DNA of 64,000 nucleotides from Pacificimonas sp963710205. GTDB lineage: Bacteria > Pseudomonadota > Alphaproteobacteria > Sphingomonadales > Sphingomonadaceae. Made by a program: the position numbers and the translations under genes. The notes below the pieces were generated by a model. It was not told where the DNA came from. It made no database searches and saw only the letters and a program-made list of their open reading frames with translations. The stretch is taken from the NCBI GenBank assembly GCA_963710205.1, contig CAVPZG010000005.1, forward strand, positions 186,001 through 250,000, in the 5' to 3' direction. Shown one piece after another: positions 17,353 through 25,751 of this stretch; the stretch's first letter is position 1; each line of letters opens with the position of its first letter.

Positions 17353-17368
17353 TGGCACAGTCCCTGCT
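17353..17368 (+). promoter_or_regulatory. Sigma-54 (-24/-12) promoter of the PEP-CTERM gene
   Basis: TGGCAC-N5-CTGCT matches the RpoN consensus TGGCAC-N5-TTGCW at all but one position, and the -24 element is the right arm of an imperfect 11-bp inverted repeat (17340-17363). Predicted transcription would start near 17379, about 50 bp before the ATG at 17431. PEP-CTERM genes are known to be under RpoN/PrsR-type control in other bacteria. Confidence 0.7.
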
Positions 17369-17430
17369 CTGTCTCGGACAGTTCCTGCTTTTGTTGCTTG
17401 CTTGCGTGACCAAACAAAAAGGAATTTCCA

Positions 17431-18117
17431 ATGAAAAAGCATCTTTTCCTCGCGGCTCTCGCCGTTTCGGCATTGTCGACGGCGGCAAATGCCGTTCCCG
17501 TCACGCTGACGGCCCTGACAGGCACGACCGGCGGCGTTCCCGCCAACACGACGGTCTTCAAGGCTGACCTCTCCGGCCTCGGTGCGTTCAGCATCGCCGC
17601 ATTGCAGATCAGCGACAGCGGGTCGGGCATCGGCGGCGCGCCGAGCGAGTTTTCGGGCTACGATCTCGACGGCATCAAGCTCTCCTATACCGACTGCGCC
17701 ACGGCGGCCTGCGCTGCGGCGGCAGCTGGCGTGAACGTCTTCGACTTCAATGTCGGCGGGACGTTCTTTTCCGCCGGTGCCATGCGTCCGCCCGCGGCGC
17801 CAAAGCTGTTCGGGACGAATGCGGCGGGTACCAACGTCGATGACAGCGTCGCGCGCCTCGGGCTCTTCGACGGCAATGCGACGACCGGCGACCCCGACGG
17901 CTTTCTCAGTCTCGGCGATGGCGGCGTCATCGCCTTCAACCTGACATCGGCTTTGGCGGCATCGGGGCTGTTCCTTTATATCGGCGAAGTCGGCGGCAAT
18001 GGCGAGACGGCGAGTGGAGACATCCAGGTGTTCTCCAGTGCGGTCCCGGAACCGGCGGCCCTTGGCCTCCTCGGTCTCGGCCTGCTTGGGATCGGCGCGC
18101 GCCGCCTGCGGCGCTAG
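17431..18117 (+). CDS. PEP-CTERM sorting domain protein
   Basis: A 228-residue exported protein. The N-terminal signal peptide is MKKHLFLAALAVSALSTAANA. The C-terminal tripartite sorting signal is VPEPAALGLLGLGLLGIGAR followed by RLRR, meaning it should be processed by an exosortase (EpsH/XrtA type) linked to exopolysaccharide export. The middle is Gly/Ala/Asp-rich with few charges. Four Cys are absent except for two at TDCATAACAA. AAAAAGGAA precedes the ATG. A sigma-54 promoter lies upstream and a perfect terminator downstream, so it is a monocistronic unit. No exosortase gene is in this window. Confidence 0.9.
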   Translation: MKKHLFLAALAVSALSTAANAVPVTLTALTGTTGGVPANTTVFKADLSGLGAFSIAALQISDSGSGIGGAPSEFSGYDLDGIKLSYTDCATAACAAAAAGVNVFDFNVGGTFFSAGAMRPPAAPKLFGTNAAGTNVDDSVARLGLFDGNATTGDPDGFLSLGDGGVIAFNLTSALAASGLFLYIGEVGGNGETASGDIQVFSSAVPEPAALGLLGLGLLGIGARRLRR

Positions 18118-18124
18118 CCGGAAG

Positions 18125-18156
18125 GGCGGGCAGCGCCCGAACGCTGCCCGCCTTAT
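18125..18156 (+). terminator. Terminator of the PEP-CTERM gene
   Basis: A perfect 11-bp GC-rich stem (18125-18135 with 18142-18152) with a 6-base loop, followed by TTATT, starting 8 bp after the stop codon. Confidence 0.8.
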
Positions 18157-18191
18157 TGCCTATTCGCGCCATGACGGGCAGATACGCCCTC

Positions 18192-18509
18192 ATGTCCGAG
18201 CAGAGTTTCACTGAAGACGTCCCGCACAGCCTTGGCCGCGCGGAGGCGAAGCGCCGGATCGGCGAGGGGTTGCCCAAATTGCTGCAGATGCTTCCGGGCG
18301 GCAAGGCGCAGCATCACTGGACGGGCGACACGATGTTTCTCGACTACCGCGCGCTTGGCCAGAGCGCGGCGGCGCAGATCGAGATTCTGGATGACCGCGT
18401 GCGTGTCACCGTCAGGCTGACAGGCATTCTTGCCGCCATGGGCGCGAAGGTGGCGCAGTTGATGGGGCGCGGCACGCGGGAACTGCTGGAGGACAAATCG
18501 AAGGACTGA
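18192..18509 (+). CDS. Polyhydroxyalkanoic acid system family protein
   Basis: A 105-residue protein resembling the PHA-granule-region family found near PHA synthesis genes: FTEDVPHSLGRAEAKRRIGE at the N-terminus and VRLTGILAAMGAKVAQLMGRG at the C-terminal half. No PHA synthase or phasin is nearby, so its physiological role is open. The frame extends upstream to a TTG at 18156 and an ATG at 18171; the ATG at 18192 is chosen because it gives the family's usual start, though no strong ribosome binding site is present. Confidence 0.7.
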   Translation: MSEQSFTEDVPHSLGRAEAKRRIGEGLPKLLQMLPGGKAQHHWTGDTMFLDYRALGQSAAAQIEILDDRVRVTVRLTGILAAMGAKVAQLMGRGTRELLEDKSKD

Positions 18510-18629
18510 TGCGGTCACCCGGGTCAGATTCAGGGTTTCCGCAGACGGGATAGACTGGCAAAAAGGAGCGGACTTCCCGCCCGACCCTGCCGTCTTCCGG
18601 CCATCATCCGCGAGTATCTGTTTCCCAAC

Positions 18630-19352
18630 ATGGCCGGCTTCGCGCGCTTCTTCCTTGAGAAATATCTTTACCCCGCACGCTACCGCGTGAACGACTATGT
18701 CGGGCGGCATTCGCTGATCCCCGACAAGCCGATCTTCGCGGCGGACGAATTCGACTGGACGGGGCCATCGCTGGCGGAATGGCAGGCGATCCGTGACGAG
18801 TTCGCGGCGCAGTCGGCGGACGATGACAGCTTCAAACCGATCGGTCAGCTGTCGCCGGACCATGTCGGGCTTGACCGGGAAGAGAAATGGCACAGCGCCG
18901 TCCTGCACGGCTATGGCATTCGCATCGATGCGAATTACGAACGCTATCCAAGGACTGCGGCCATTATCGAGCGTATCCCCGGCCTGATCTCGGCGATGTT
19001 TTCCGTGCATCAACCCGGCGCGCATCTGCCGGAACATGCGGGTGTGACAAAGGGCATGCTGACCTGTCATCTGAGCCTCGATGTTCCGGACGGCGACTGT
19101 GCCATTCGCGTGGAGGATGTCACGCATCAATGGCGCGAAGGCGAATGGTTCATCTTCGACGATACCCGCCGGCACGAAGCGTGGAACCGCACTGACCGGC
19201 CGCGCCTCAATCTGCTGGTGCATGTGAAGCGGCCCCTGCGCGGCGGCGGCCGGGTGGTCCAGTGGCTGTTCGACAAGGGCATCCGCCAGACGCCGTTCGT
19301 GAAGGATTTCCACCGCGGCATCGTCAGCCGGGCGAAGGCGCCGGGAAAGTAA
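18630..19352 (+). CDS. Aspartyl/asparaginyl beta-hydroxylase family protein
   Basis: A 240-residue member of the Fe(II)/2-oxoglutarate-dependent Asp/Asn hydroxylase family. Conserved segments are LPEHAGVTKGMLTCHLSLDV near 133-152, with the iron-ligand His, and WFIFDDTRRHEAWNRTDRPR near 173-192, with the second His and the 2-oxoglutarate-binding Arg. A hydrophobic FARFFLEKYLYPARYR segment lies near the N-terminus. The upstream frame stays open back to 18510 without an ATG, so the true start could be a non-ATG codon. In bacteria the substrate may be lipid A/ornithine lipids or proteins. Confidence 0.85.
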   Translation: MAGFARFFLEKYLYPARYRVNDYVGRHSLIPDKPIFAADEFDWTGPSLAEWQAIRDEFAAQSADDDSFKPIGQLSPDHVGLDREEKWHSAVLHGYGIRIDANYERYPRTAAIIERIPGLISAMFSVHQPGAHLPEHAGVTKGMLTCHLSLDVPDGDCAIRVEDVTHQWREGEWFIFDDTRRHEAWNRTDRPRLNLLVHVKRPLRGGGRVVQWLFDKGIRQTPFVKDFHRGIVSRAKAPGK

Positions 19353-19402
19353 GTCACCGCACCAGCCTGCGGCGTCCCGCGCAGCATCAGTCGCGATACA
19401 TC

Positions 19403-19417
19403 CTAACCCGCTGTTAA
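19403..19417 (+). promoter_or_regulatory. Candidate CtrA box upstream of fliQ
   Basis: CTAA-N7-TTAA, one mismatch from the TTAA-N7-TTAA consensus of the alphaproteobacterial cell-cycle regulator CtrA, 26 bp before the fliQ ATG. The following C extends the right half to TTAAC. Confidence 0.5.
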
Positions 19418-19442
19418 CCACTTCGCTTTACCGCTTTCGGAC

Positions 19443-19706
19443 ATGACTGGCGGTGAAACCCTCGACCTGGCGCGCGAAGCCTTCTGGACCCTCCTTGTAG
19501 TGGCGGGACCGCCGCTGATGGTGTGCCTTGTCGTCGGCCTTGCCATTGCCCTCTTTCAGGCGCTGACGCAGGTGCAGGAGGCAACGCTGACCTTCGTACC
19601 CAAGATGGTGGCGCTGGGCGGCGCCCTCCTTCTGTCGCTGCCGCTGATGGGCGGCGCACTCGCGGCGTTCATGGACCTGATCGCGGCGCAGATCATTTCC
19701 GGGTGA
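19443..19706 (+). CDS. fliQ: Flagellar biosynthesis protein FliQ
   Basis: An 87-residue inner membrane protein of the flagellar type III export gate, with two transmembrane helices (LLVVAGPPLMVCLVVGLAIA and a second near 50-75). The family signature QALTQVQEATLTFVPKM is intact. It precedes fliR by 7 bp. The set fliQ-fliR-flhB reconstructs part of the export apparatus; fliP and other flagellar genes are not in this window. Confidence 0.95.
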   Translation: MTGGETLDLAREAFWTLLVVAGPPLMVCLVVGLAIALFQALTQVQEATLTFVPKMVALGGALLLSLPLMGGALAAFMDLIAAQIISG

Positions 19707-19713
19707 GGGGGTC

Positions 19714-20463
19714 ATGACCCTCCTCGATTTTCAGGTTGCGGGCTTCTTCCTCGTCTTCGCCCGCATTGGTGCGGTGATCATGCTGCTGCCGGGCTTTGGC
19801 GATGCCGCCGTCAGTCCGCGGATCCGGCTGATCCTGGCGCTTGCGCTCAGCCTCGTCATTTTCCCGTTGGCGGCGCGTTACCTGCCGCCCATTCCCGTGA
19901 CTGCCATGGGGCTTGGCGGCCTGATCATCGCGGAAGTCGCCATTGGCCTGATGATCGGGGCCATCGTCAAAATCCTGTTCTCCGCGCTTGTCGTCACGGG
20001 CGCCATCATCGGCCTGCAATCGGGTCTTGCCGCCGCCAATCTGTTCGATCCCAGTCAGGGCGGGCAGAGCGCGATCATTGCGCGCTTTCTCGGTCTCGCC
20101 GCCATCGTCCTGATGTTCGCGGCGGGGCTGCACCACCAGATCATCGAGGGACTGGCGCGCAGCTACATGATGTTCACGCCGGGTGACGGCCTGATGCCGG
20201 GGGATTTCGCCACGCTCGCCGTCGATGCCATGGCGGGCAGTTTCGCGCTTGGTCTGCAGCTGGCCGCCCCGTTCCTCGTTTACGGAATCGTCTTCAATGT
20301 CGGGTTGGGGCTGATGGCGCGGCTGGCCCCGACGCTGCAGGTATTCTTCATCGCGCAGCCCCTCAACCTGCTCCTGGGATTTGCGCTGATGCTGGCGCTG
20401 GGCGGAATCATCCTTACGCAGTTCATCGCCAGCTTTGGTGAAGCGATCGGGAAGCTCCTCTGA
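19714..20463 (+). CDS. fliR: Flagellar biosynthetic protein FliR
   Basis: A 249-residue membrane protein of the flagellar export gate with about six hydrophobic helices. Recognisable are FLVFARIGAVIMLLPGFGDA at the N-terminus, GLQSGLAAANLFDP near 100, and the ending GGIILTQFIASFGEAIGKLL. It overlaps flhB by one base (TGATG). Confidence 0.95.
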   Translation: MTLLDFQVAGFFLVFARIGAVIMLLPGFGDAAVSPRIRLILALALSLVIFPLAARYLPPIPVTAMGLGGLIIAEVAIGLMIGAIVKILFSALVVTGAIIGLQSGLAAANLFDPSQGGQSAIIARFLGLAAIVLMFAAGLHHQIIEGLARSYMMFTPGDGLMPGDFATLAVDAMAGSFALGLQLAAPFLVYGIVFNVGLGLMARLAPTLQVFFIAQPLNLLLGFALMLALGGIILTQFIASFGEAIGKLL

Positions 20464-21527
20464 TGGCAGAGGAAAAGGACCAGTCGCAAAAGACCGAGCT
20501 TCCCACCCAGAAGCGGCTGGATGACGCGCACAAGAAGGGCGACAGCGCCCGCGCGCAGGAAATGCGCCATGCCGCCATGTTCGGCGGCGCCAGTCTGGTC
20601 GCTGCCGTGCTGCTGGGCCTCGGCGCCTCATATATGATGCCGATGATGGAGCTGCTGCTGGGCGACGCGCAGAGTTTCGATCTGTCACCGGGCGGGGCGC
20701 ACCGCCTGACGACCGGCCTGTTCGGCAGTCTTGCCATCATCCTTGCGCCGGTGTTCGCCGCGCTCATGGTGGCCGCGGTCCTGGGCGGCCTGATGAGCGG
20801 ACGGCCGACGCTCGCGTGGAAACGCATCAAACCCGATGTTTCCAAACTGTCGCCCATGAAGGGACTCAAGCGGCTGTTCGGCATGCAGGGCCTCGTCGAG
20901 TTTCTGAAAACCGCCGCGAAATTCGTCATCGTCACCATTGCCGCCATCGTCGCGGTCTGGCCGGAGGCAGGACGGCTGGAGGCCTCGCTGGCCGGCGATG
21001 CCGCGGAACTGACCGGGCTCGTCATGGGCCTGACCGTCCGCATGCTGCTGACGATCACCGTCCTTGTGATCGTCATGGCGGCGGCGGATTTCGCCTGGCA
21101 GCGCCACGCCTTCACGAAGAAGATGATGATGACCCGGCAGGAAGTGAAGGACGAGCAGAAGGACACGGAAGGCTCGCCGGAAATCCGCGCCCGCCTGCGC
21201 GCCATGCGGATGGAAAAGGCGGCGCAGCGCATGATGGCCGCGGTCCCGAATGCCGCTGTCGTCATCATGAACCCGACCCATTTCGCCGTCGCGCTGGCGT
21301 ACGAACATGGCGAAGCATCCGTGCCCATATGTTCGGCAAAGGGGACGGATGACATCGCCCTTCGCATCCGCGCACTGGCGGAGGAAAGCGGCGTGCCCGT
21401 GATTGAAAATCCGCCGCTTGCCCGCGCGCTTCATGCGAGTATCGACATTGGCGAGCCAGTGCCCGAATCGCATTATCAGGCGGTGGCCACGGTCATCAGC
21501 TATGTGCTGGGTCTGGCGAAGAAATAG
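20463..21527 (+). CDS. flhB: Flagellar biosynthesis protein FlhB
   Basis: A 354-residue export-gate protein that sets substrate specificity. Four hydrophobic helices are followed by a cytoplasmic domain with the autocleavage motif Asn270-Pro-Thr-His (VVIMNPTHFAVAL). The N-terminus EEKDQSQKTELPTQKRLDDA is typical. It is coupled to fliR. The stop precedes cckA by 59 bp, so cckA could be read with it or from its own promoter. Confidence 0.95.
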   Translation: MAEEKDQSQKTELPTQKRLDDAHKKGDSARAQEMRHAAMFGGASLVAAVLLGLGASYMMPMMELLLGDAQSFDLSPGGAHRLTTGLFGSLAIILAPVFAALMVAAVLGGLMSGRPTLAWKRIKPDVSKLSPMKGLKRLFGMQGLVEFLKTAAKFVIVTIAAIVAVWPEAGRLEASLAGDAAELTGLVMGLTVRMLLTITVLVIVMAAADFAWQRHAFTKKMMMTRQEVKDEQKDTEGSPEIRARLRAMRMEKAAQRMMAAVPNAAVVIMNPTHFAVALAYEHGEASVPICSAKGTDDIALRIRALAEESGVPVIENPPLARALHASIDIGEPVPESHYQAVATVISYVLGLAKK

Positions 21528-21586
21528 CCGGTTCCGCCGCAGAAGAGGTCGCAACAGGCTGCCGCAACCGCTAGTGAGGACCGATC

Positions 21587-24025
21587 ATGTCCGCACCGTC
21601 TCCCATCCGCGCCGAACATCTGCCCGACCCGACCGAGTGGCCGCGCCTGCCCGGCGTGCAGCGCGGAATGTGGTTCGTCATCGTCGCGGCGCTGCTGATG
21701 GCACTGGCATCGGCGGCGCTTGTCGGCTGGGCGCTCGGGGTCTGGCAGTTCGCCGCCATGTTTGCCGCGCTGATCCTGGCCAGCGCCACGGTCGGCTATT
21801 TCACGGCGCTGGGCAAGGCCAAGCGCGGCGGCGGACGCATCGACTGGGCGCTGGTGCGCGCGGGCATGGAATCGCAGCAGGTCGCGCTTGCCATCACGGA
21901 CCGGCAGGACCGCCTGGTCAGCGCCAACGCCGCCTATGGGACGCGCGCCGGCGGTTTTCCTTCGCCCTTTGACCTCGCCTCGCAAAGCAGTGCCGATCGT
22001 GACGCGATCCGCAATGCCGCCGCGGCGGCGCGGCGCGATGGCAGCGGCTTTGCCGACCTGAAGCTGAAGGGGGAGGACGGACTGAGCCGCCGCCTGCGCA
22101 TCACCGTCCGGCCCGCCGAACAGGGGCGCGACTATCTGATGTGGACGCTGCGCCGCGACCGGCTGGACAAGGCCGTCGACGATACGCGCGACATGCTGGA
22201 CGGTCCGCTTGGGCGCTGGTTCGGCGCGGCGGGGATCAGGGCGGCCATGACGGGCGCGGACGGCAGCCTGCTGACCGCCAACCGCGAATTTATGCAGGAC
22301 ATCGGCCGCCAGCCGCCGGGCATGCAGCTCAATCTCGGCAACCTCATTGAGATCGACGAGGACGAGGAAGCGTGGCTGCTGGCGGATGCCGGAACGGGCG
22401 AGCCCGACCGTTTGCCCGTGCATTTCTCGAGATTGCCGATGACGGAGGATGGCCGCGACCGCGATGCCGAAGCCTTTCTGTTCCTGATCCGCGACCGGCT
22501 GGCCGTCGCAAAGACCGAAGTCGCGCCGCCCACCGACCTGCCCGCGCTGATGGGTGTGCTTCCCATCGGCCTTGCGCTGGCCGACCGGGACGGGCAGCTC
22601 GTGTTCATGAACGATGCCTTCCGCGCCGCTGCCGGGGTGGCCGAGGAGGAAGGCGGGCTTCTCTATCCCAGCGATCTGGTCGCCAAGGACGACAAGGCTG
22701 CCGTCGCCGACATGGTCAGGAAGGCGGCGAACAGCAGCGACCTGGTGCGCGACCTGCGCGTCCGCCTGAAACACCGTCCTGATGAACCTGTGGTTCTCAC
22801 CATCGGACGCGCACCCTGGGCGGATGGGCCCGCTGTCGTGCTGTCGCTGAAGGACAATCGCGAGCAGATGAAGCTGGAGCGGCAGATCACGCAGGCGACG
22901 AAGATGCAGGCGGTTGGCCAGCTGGCGGGCGGTGTCGCGCATGACTTCAACAACATCCTGACCGCGATCATCGGCTATTGCGACCTGATGATGATGCGCC
23001 ATACGCCCGGCGATCCCGATTTCGATGACATCAACCAGGTGCGCCAGAACGCCAACCGCGCCGCCAATCTGGTGCGCCAGCTGCTCGCGTTCAGCCGCCA
23101 GCAGACCCTGCGCCCGCAGCTGCTGCAGGTGTCCGATATCGTGGGGGAGCTGTCACACCTTCTGAAACGCCTGCTGGGCGAGCGCGTGACGCTGAAGGCC
23201 GAGCATGGGCGCGGCCTGGCCCCCGTGCGCGCCGACCCCGGCCAGATGGAGCAGGTGATCGTCAACCTGGCCGTCAATGCCCGCGATGCCATGCCGGAGG
23301 GCGGCGAGCTCACCATCCGCACGTTCCACGTCTCCTCGGCGGAGGCCAAGCGCCTGAACCGCGAGGGGATGCCCGCCGCAGACTATGTCGCCATCGCCGT
23401 GCAGGATACCGGCACGGGCATCCCCGCAAAGGCCTTGCCCAAGATTTTCGAGCCGTTCTTTACGACGAAGGAAGTCGGGCGCGGCACCGGCCTTGGCCTG
23501 TCGACCGTCTACGGCATCGTGAAACAGTCGGGCGGCTTCATCTTTGCGGATTCCGAGCAGGGGGAGGGGACGACCTTCACGATCTATCTGCCCGCGCAGG
23601 AAGCGCCCGCCCAGGTCGCCGTGCAGACGAAGGCCGTGGAGGAGGAAGGCAGCGGTTTTGGCGAAGGCACGATCCTGATCGCGGAAGACGAGGACATGGT
23701 GCGCGCCGTTGCCGAGCGCGCGCTCGCGCGGAAGGGCTATGATGTCATCGCCGCTGAAAATGGCGAAGCCGCTCTTGAACTGCTGCAGGCCATGGACACG
23801 CCGCCCGACCTCCTGATCAGCGATGTCGTCATGCCGATCATGGACGGACCCGCGCTGGTCGCGGCGGCGCGAAAGAAATTCCCCAACCTCAAGATCATCT
23901 TCATGTCGGGCTATGCCGAGGAACAGCTGCGTTCCTCCGTGGAGATCGACGACGCGGGGTTTCTGGCGAAGCCGTTCAGCGTCGCGGAAATTACCGACAA
24001 GGTCCGCGCGACGCTGAAGGGTTAG
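21587..24025 (+). CDS. cckA: Cell-cycle hybrid sensor kinase CckA
   Basis: An 812-residue hybrid histidine kinase/phosphatase that phosphorylates ChpT and so controls CtrA. There are two membrane helices (about 30-50 and 54-74), PAS-like regions (about 95-190 and 320-420), then HisKA with His452 in QLAGGVAHDFNNILTAI. An ATPase domain follows (VNLAVNARDAMPEGGELTIR, then GTGLGLSTVYGIVKQ). A C-terminal receiver has phospho-acceptor Asp746 in LLISDVVMPIMDG. The HDFNN box and domain order fit CckA rather than a generic hybrid kinase. The flagellar genes upstream and recA downstream match its usual alphaproteobacterial neighbourhood. Confidence 0.92.
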   Translation: MSAPSPIRAEHLPDPTEWPRLPGVQRGMWFVIVAALLMALASAALVGWALGVWQFAAMFAALILASATVGYFTALGKAKRGGGRIDWALVRAGMESQQVALAITDRQDRLVSANAAYGTRAGGFPSPFDLASQSSADRDAIRNAAAAARRDGSGFADLKLKGEDGLSRRLRITVRPAEQGRDYLMWTLRRDRLDKAVDDTRDMLDGPLGRWFGAAGIRAAMTGADGSLLTANREFMQDIGRQPPGMQLNLGNLIEIDEDEEAWLLADAGTGEPDRLPVHFSRLPMTEDGRDRDAEAFLFLIRDRLAVAKTEVAPPTDLPALMGVLPIGLALADRDGQLVFMNDAFRAAAGVAEEEGGLLYPSDLVAKDDKAAVADMVRKAANSSDLVRDLRVRLKHRPDEPVVLTIGRAPWADGPAVVLSLKDNREQMKLERQITQATKMQAVGQLAGGVAHDFNNILTAIIGYCDLMMMRHTPGDPDFDDINQVRQNANRAANLVRQLLAFSRQQTLRPQLLQVSDIVGELSHLLKRLLGERVTLKAEHGRGLAPVRADPGQMEQVIVNLAVNARDAMPEGGELTIRTFHVSSAEAKRLNREGMPAADYVAIAVQDTGTGIPAKALPKIFEPFFTTKEVGRGTGLGLSTVYGIVKQSGGFIFADSEQGEGTTFTIYLPAQEAPAQVAVQTKAVEEEGSGFGEGTILIAEDEDMVRAVAERALARKGYDVIAAENGEAALELLQAMDTPPDLLISDVVMPIMDGPALVAAARKKFPNLKIIFMSGYAEEQLRSSVEIDDAGFLAKPFSVAEITDKVRATLKG

Positions 24026-24079
24026 CGGGAACCCGGTCCGGCTTCGCGATGCCGTTCCCACGCCGTTTGCCATTCACTG

Positions 24080-24094
24080 GAACAGAATAGGAAC
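24080..24094 (-). promoter_or_regulatory. LexA (SOS) box upstream of recA
   Basis: GAAC-AGAATAG-GAAC is the reverse complement form of the alphaproteobacterial LexA consensus GTTC-N7-GTTC, 85 bp before the recA ATG. Confidence 0.8.
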
Positions 24095-24178
24095 TTTCTG
24101 CTTGCGATAGGAGAACAAAGCCGGTACGTCCGACTCATGTTGAACGGCCGTGAAGGCCCAGCTAGGGAGTTCGGAACG

Positions 24179-25246
24179 ATGGCAGCAGCTCTGAAGGTAG
24201 TAGACACCGGTATGGACAAGCAGAAGGCGCTCGACGCCGCACTGGCGCAGATCGACCGCGCATTCGGCAAGGGGTCGGCAATGAAGCTGGGCCAGCAGGA
24301 AAAGGTCGAAATCGACGCGATTTCCACGGGCTCGATCGGCCTCGACCTGGCGCTTGGCGTGGGCGGCTTTCCGCGCGGACGGGTCATCGAAATCTATGGC
24401 CCGGAAAGCTCGGGCAAGACGACGCTGGCGCTGCATGCCATCGCCGAGGCGCAGAAAGCGGGCGGGACGGCAGCCTTTGTCGACGCCGAACATGCGCTTG
24501 ATCCGATTTATGCCAAGAAGCTTGGCGTCGATACCAACGAGCTGATCGTGTCGCAGCCCGACACGGGCGAGCAGGCGCTGGAAATCGTCGATACCCTGGT
24601 GCGTTCAAACGCTGTCGATATCCTCGTGATCGACTCCGTGGCGGCGCTGACGCCGCGTGCGGAAATCGAGGGCGAGATGGGCGACAGCCATGTCGGCCTG
24701 CAGGCCCGCCTGATGTCGCAGTCGCTGAGGAAGCTGACGGGATCGATCAACAGGTCGCAGACGACGGTTATCTTCATCAACCAGCTGCGCATGAAAATCG
24801 GCGTCATGTACGGCAATCCGGAAACGACCACCGGCGGCAACGCGCTGAAATTCTATGCCTCGTGCCGTCTCGATATCCGCCGCATCGGCCAGATCAAGGA
24901 CCGTGATGAGGTTGTCGGCAACACGACGCGCGTCAAGGTCGTCAAGAACAAGGTGGCGCCGCCGTTCCGCCAGGTCGAATTCGACATCATGTATGGCGAG
25001 GGCATCTCGAAGACGGGTGAAATCCTCGACCTGGGTGTCAAGGCCGGGATCGTGGAGAAGGCGGGTGCCTGGTTCAGCCATGACTCGATCCGCATTGGCC
25101 AGGGCCGCGAGAATTCAAAGACGTTCCTGAACGAAAATCCGGAAATGCTCGCCAAGATCGAGAAGCTGATCCGCGACAAGTCCAAGGTCGTCGACGAGGC
25201 GCTGCTGGAGGGCGATGACGACAACAGTGAGGCAGATGAGTCCTGA
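24179..25246 (+). CDS. recA: DNA recombination protein RecA
   Basis: A 355-residue recombinase and LexA coprotease. The Walker A motif is GPESSGKTTL near 70, the homologous pairing loops include GEMGDSHVGLQARLMSQSLR and QLRMKIGVMYGNPETTTGGN, and the C-terminus is acidic (EGDDDNSEADES). The start MAAALKVVDTGMDKQKALDA at 24179 is chosen over an in-frame ATG at 24137 because it fits the family N-terminus. Control is by a consensus LexA box upstream. Confidence 0.98.
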   Translation: MAAALKVVDTGMDKQKALDAALAQIDRAFGKGSAMKLGQQEKVEIDAISTGSIGLDLALGVGGFPRGRVIEIYGPESSGKTTLALHAIAEAQKAGGTAAFVDAEHALDPIYAKKLGVDTNELIVSQPDTGEQALEIVDTLVRSNAVDILVIDSVAALTPRAEIEGEMGDSHVGLQARLMSQSLRKLTGSINRSQTTVIFINQLRMKIGVMYGNPETTTGGNALKFYASCRLDIRRIGQIKDRDEVVGNTTRVKVVKNKVAPPFRQVEFDIMYGEGISKTGEILDLGVKAGIVEKAGAWFSHDSIRIGQGRENSKTFLNENPEMLAKIEKLIRDKSKVVDEALLEGDDDNSEADES

Positions 25247-25337
25247 GCGCTGAACATCGGGACCAGTTTCATATTCAACGCACGCGGTTAGCGGCTCCGT
25301 AATCTTCCCGTAATATTGGCCCGGCCAAGAGGGAAAT

Positions 25338-25667
25338 ATGGATCTGTTGAAGCTGGGCTTCATGCTCGTGACTGCAATGGTTGTCGCCATGCCCGCACAG
25401 GCGGGCTGGCGGGAAACCTCCGCAGCGCTCGTGGTCGGCTCGAAAAGCGTGCCCGCTCGCATGAATGACATGAAACTGGACTGCGAAGTGAAGGTCCGGG
25501 TCAGTGTGGACCTGAATGGTCTGATAACGGGATATGACATTCTGAAGCCATGCCGTTCGATCTTCCTGATGCGGGAAGTCGAAACCATCATGATGCGCGT
25601 CGGGCAGGTCAGCCCGCCCCCCACGCGCAAGCCTGAGAAGTTCGATGTCATTCTGAACTGGCAGTAA
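25338..25667 (+). CDS. Small secreted TonB-C-like protein
   Basis: A 109-residue protein with a signal peptide (MDLLKLGFMLVTAMVVAMPAQA) and a mature part whose EVKVRVSVDLNGLITGYDIL stretch and C-terminal FDVILNW resemble the TonB C-terminal fold (compare FRYRPATQNGRPI in the TonB-like protein at 27.5 kb). Two cysteines, in KLDCEVK and KPCRSIF, could form a disulfide. No membrane anchor or Pro-rich spacer is present, so it is not a standard TonB. It has its own short unit between recA and an ABC exporter. Confidence 0.6.
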   Translation: MDLLKLGFMLVTAMVVAMPAQAGWRETSAALVVGSKSVPARMNDMKLDCEVKVRVSVDLNGLITGYDILKPCRSIFLMREVETIMMRVGQVSPPPTRKPEKFDVILNWQ

Positions 25668-25751
25668 CGTCGGCCCACGGGGAGCGGTTAATCCGCGCAA
25701 TTTCGGTCAGCCTCTCGACGCTGGACCTCCGGCTCCCTAAGTCCCGCCCGA

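Noticed and set aside
24137..24178. Upstream in-frame ATG as recA start
   Set aside because: The conserved RecA N-terminus begins at 24179.
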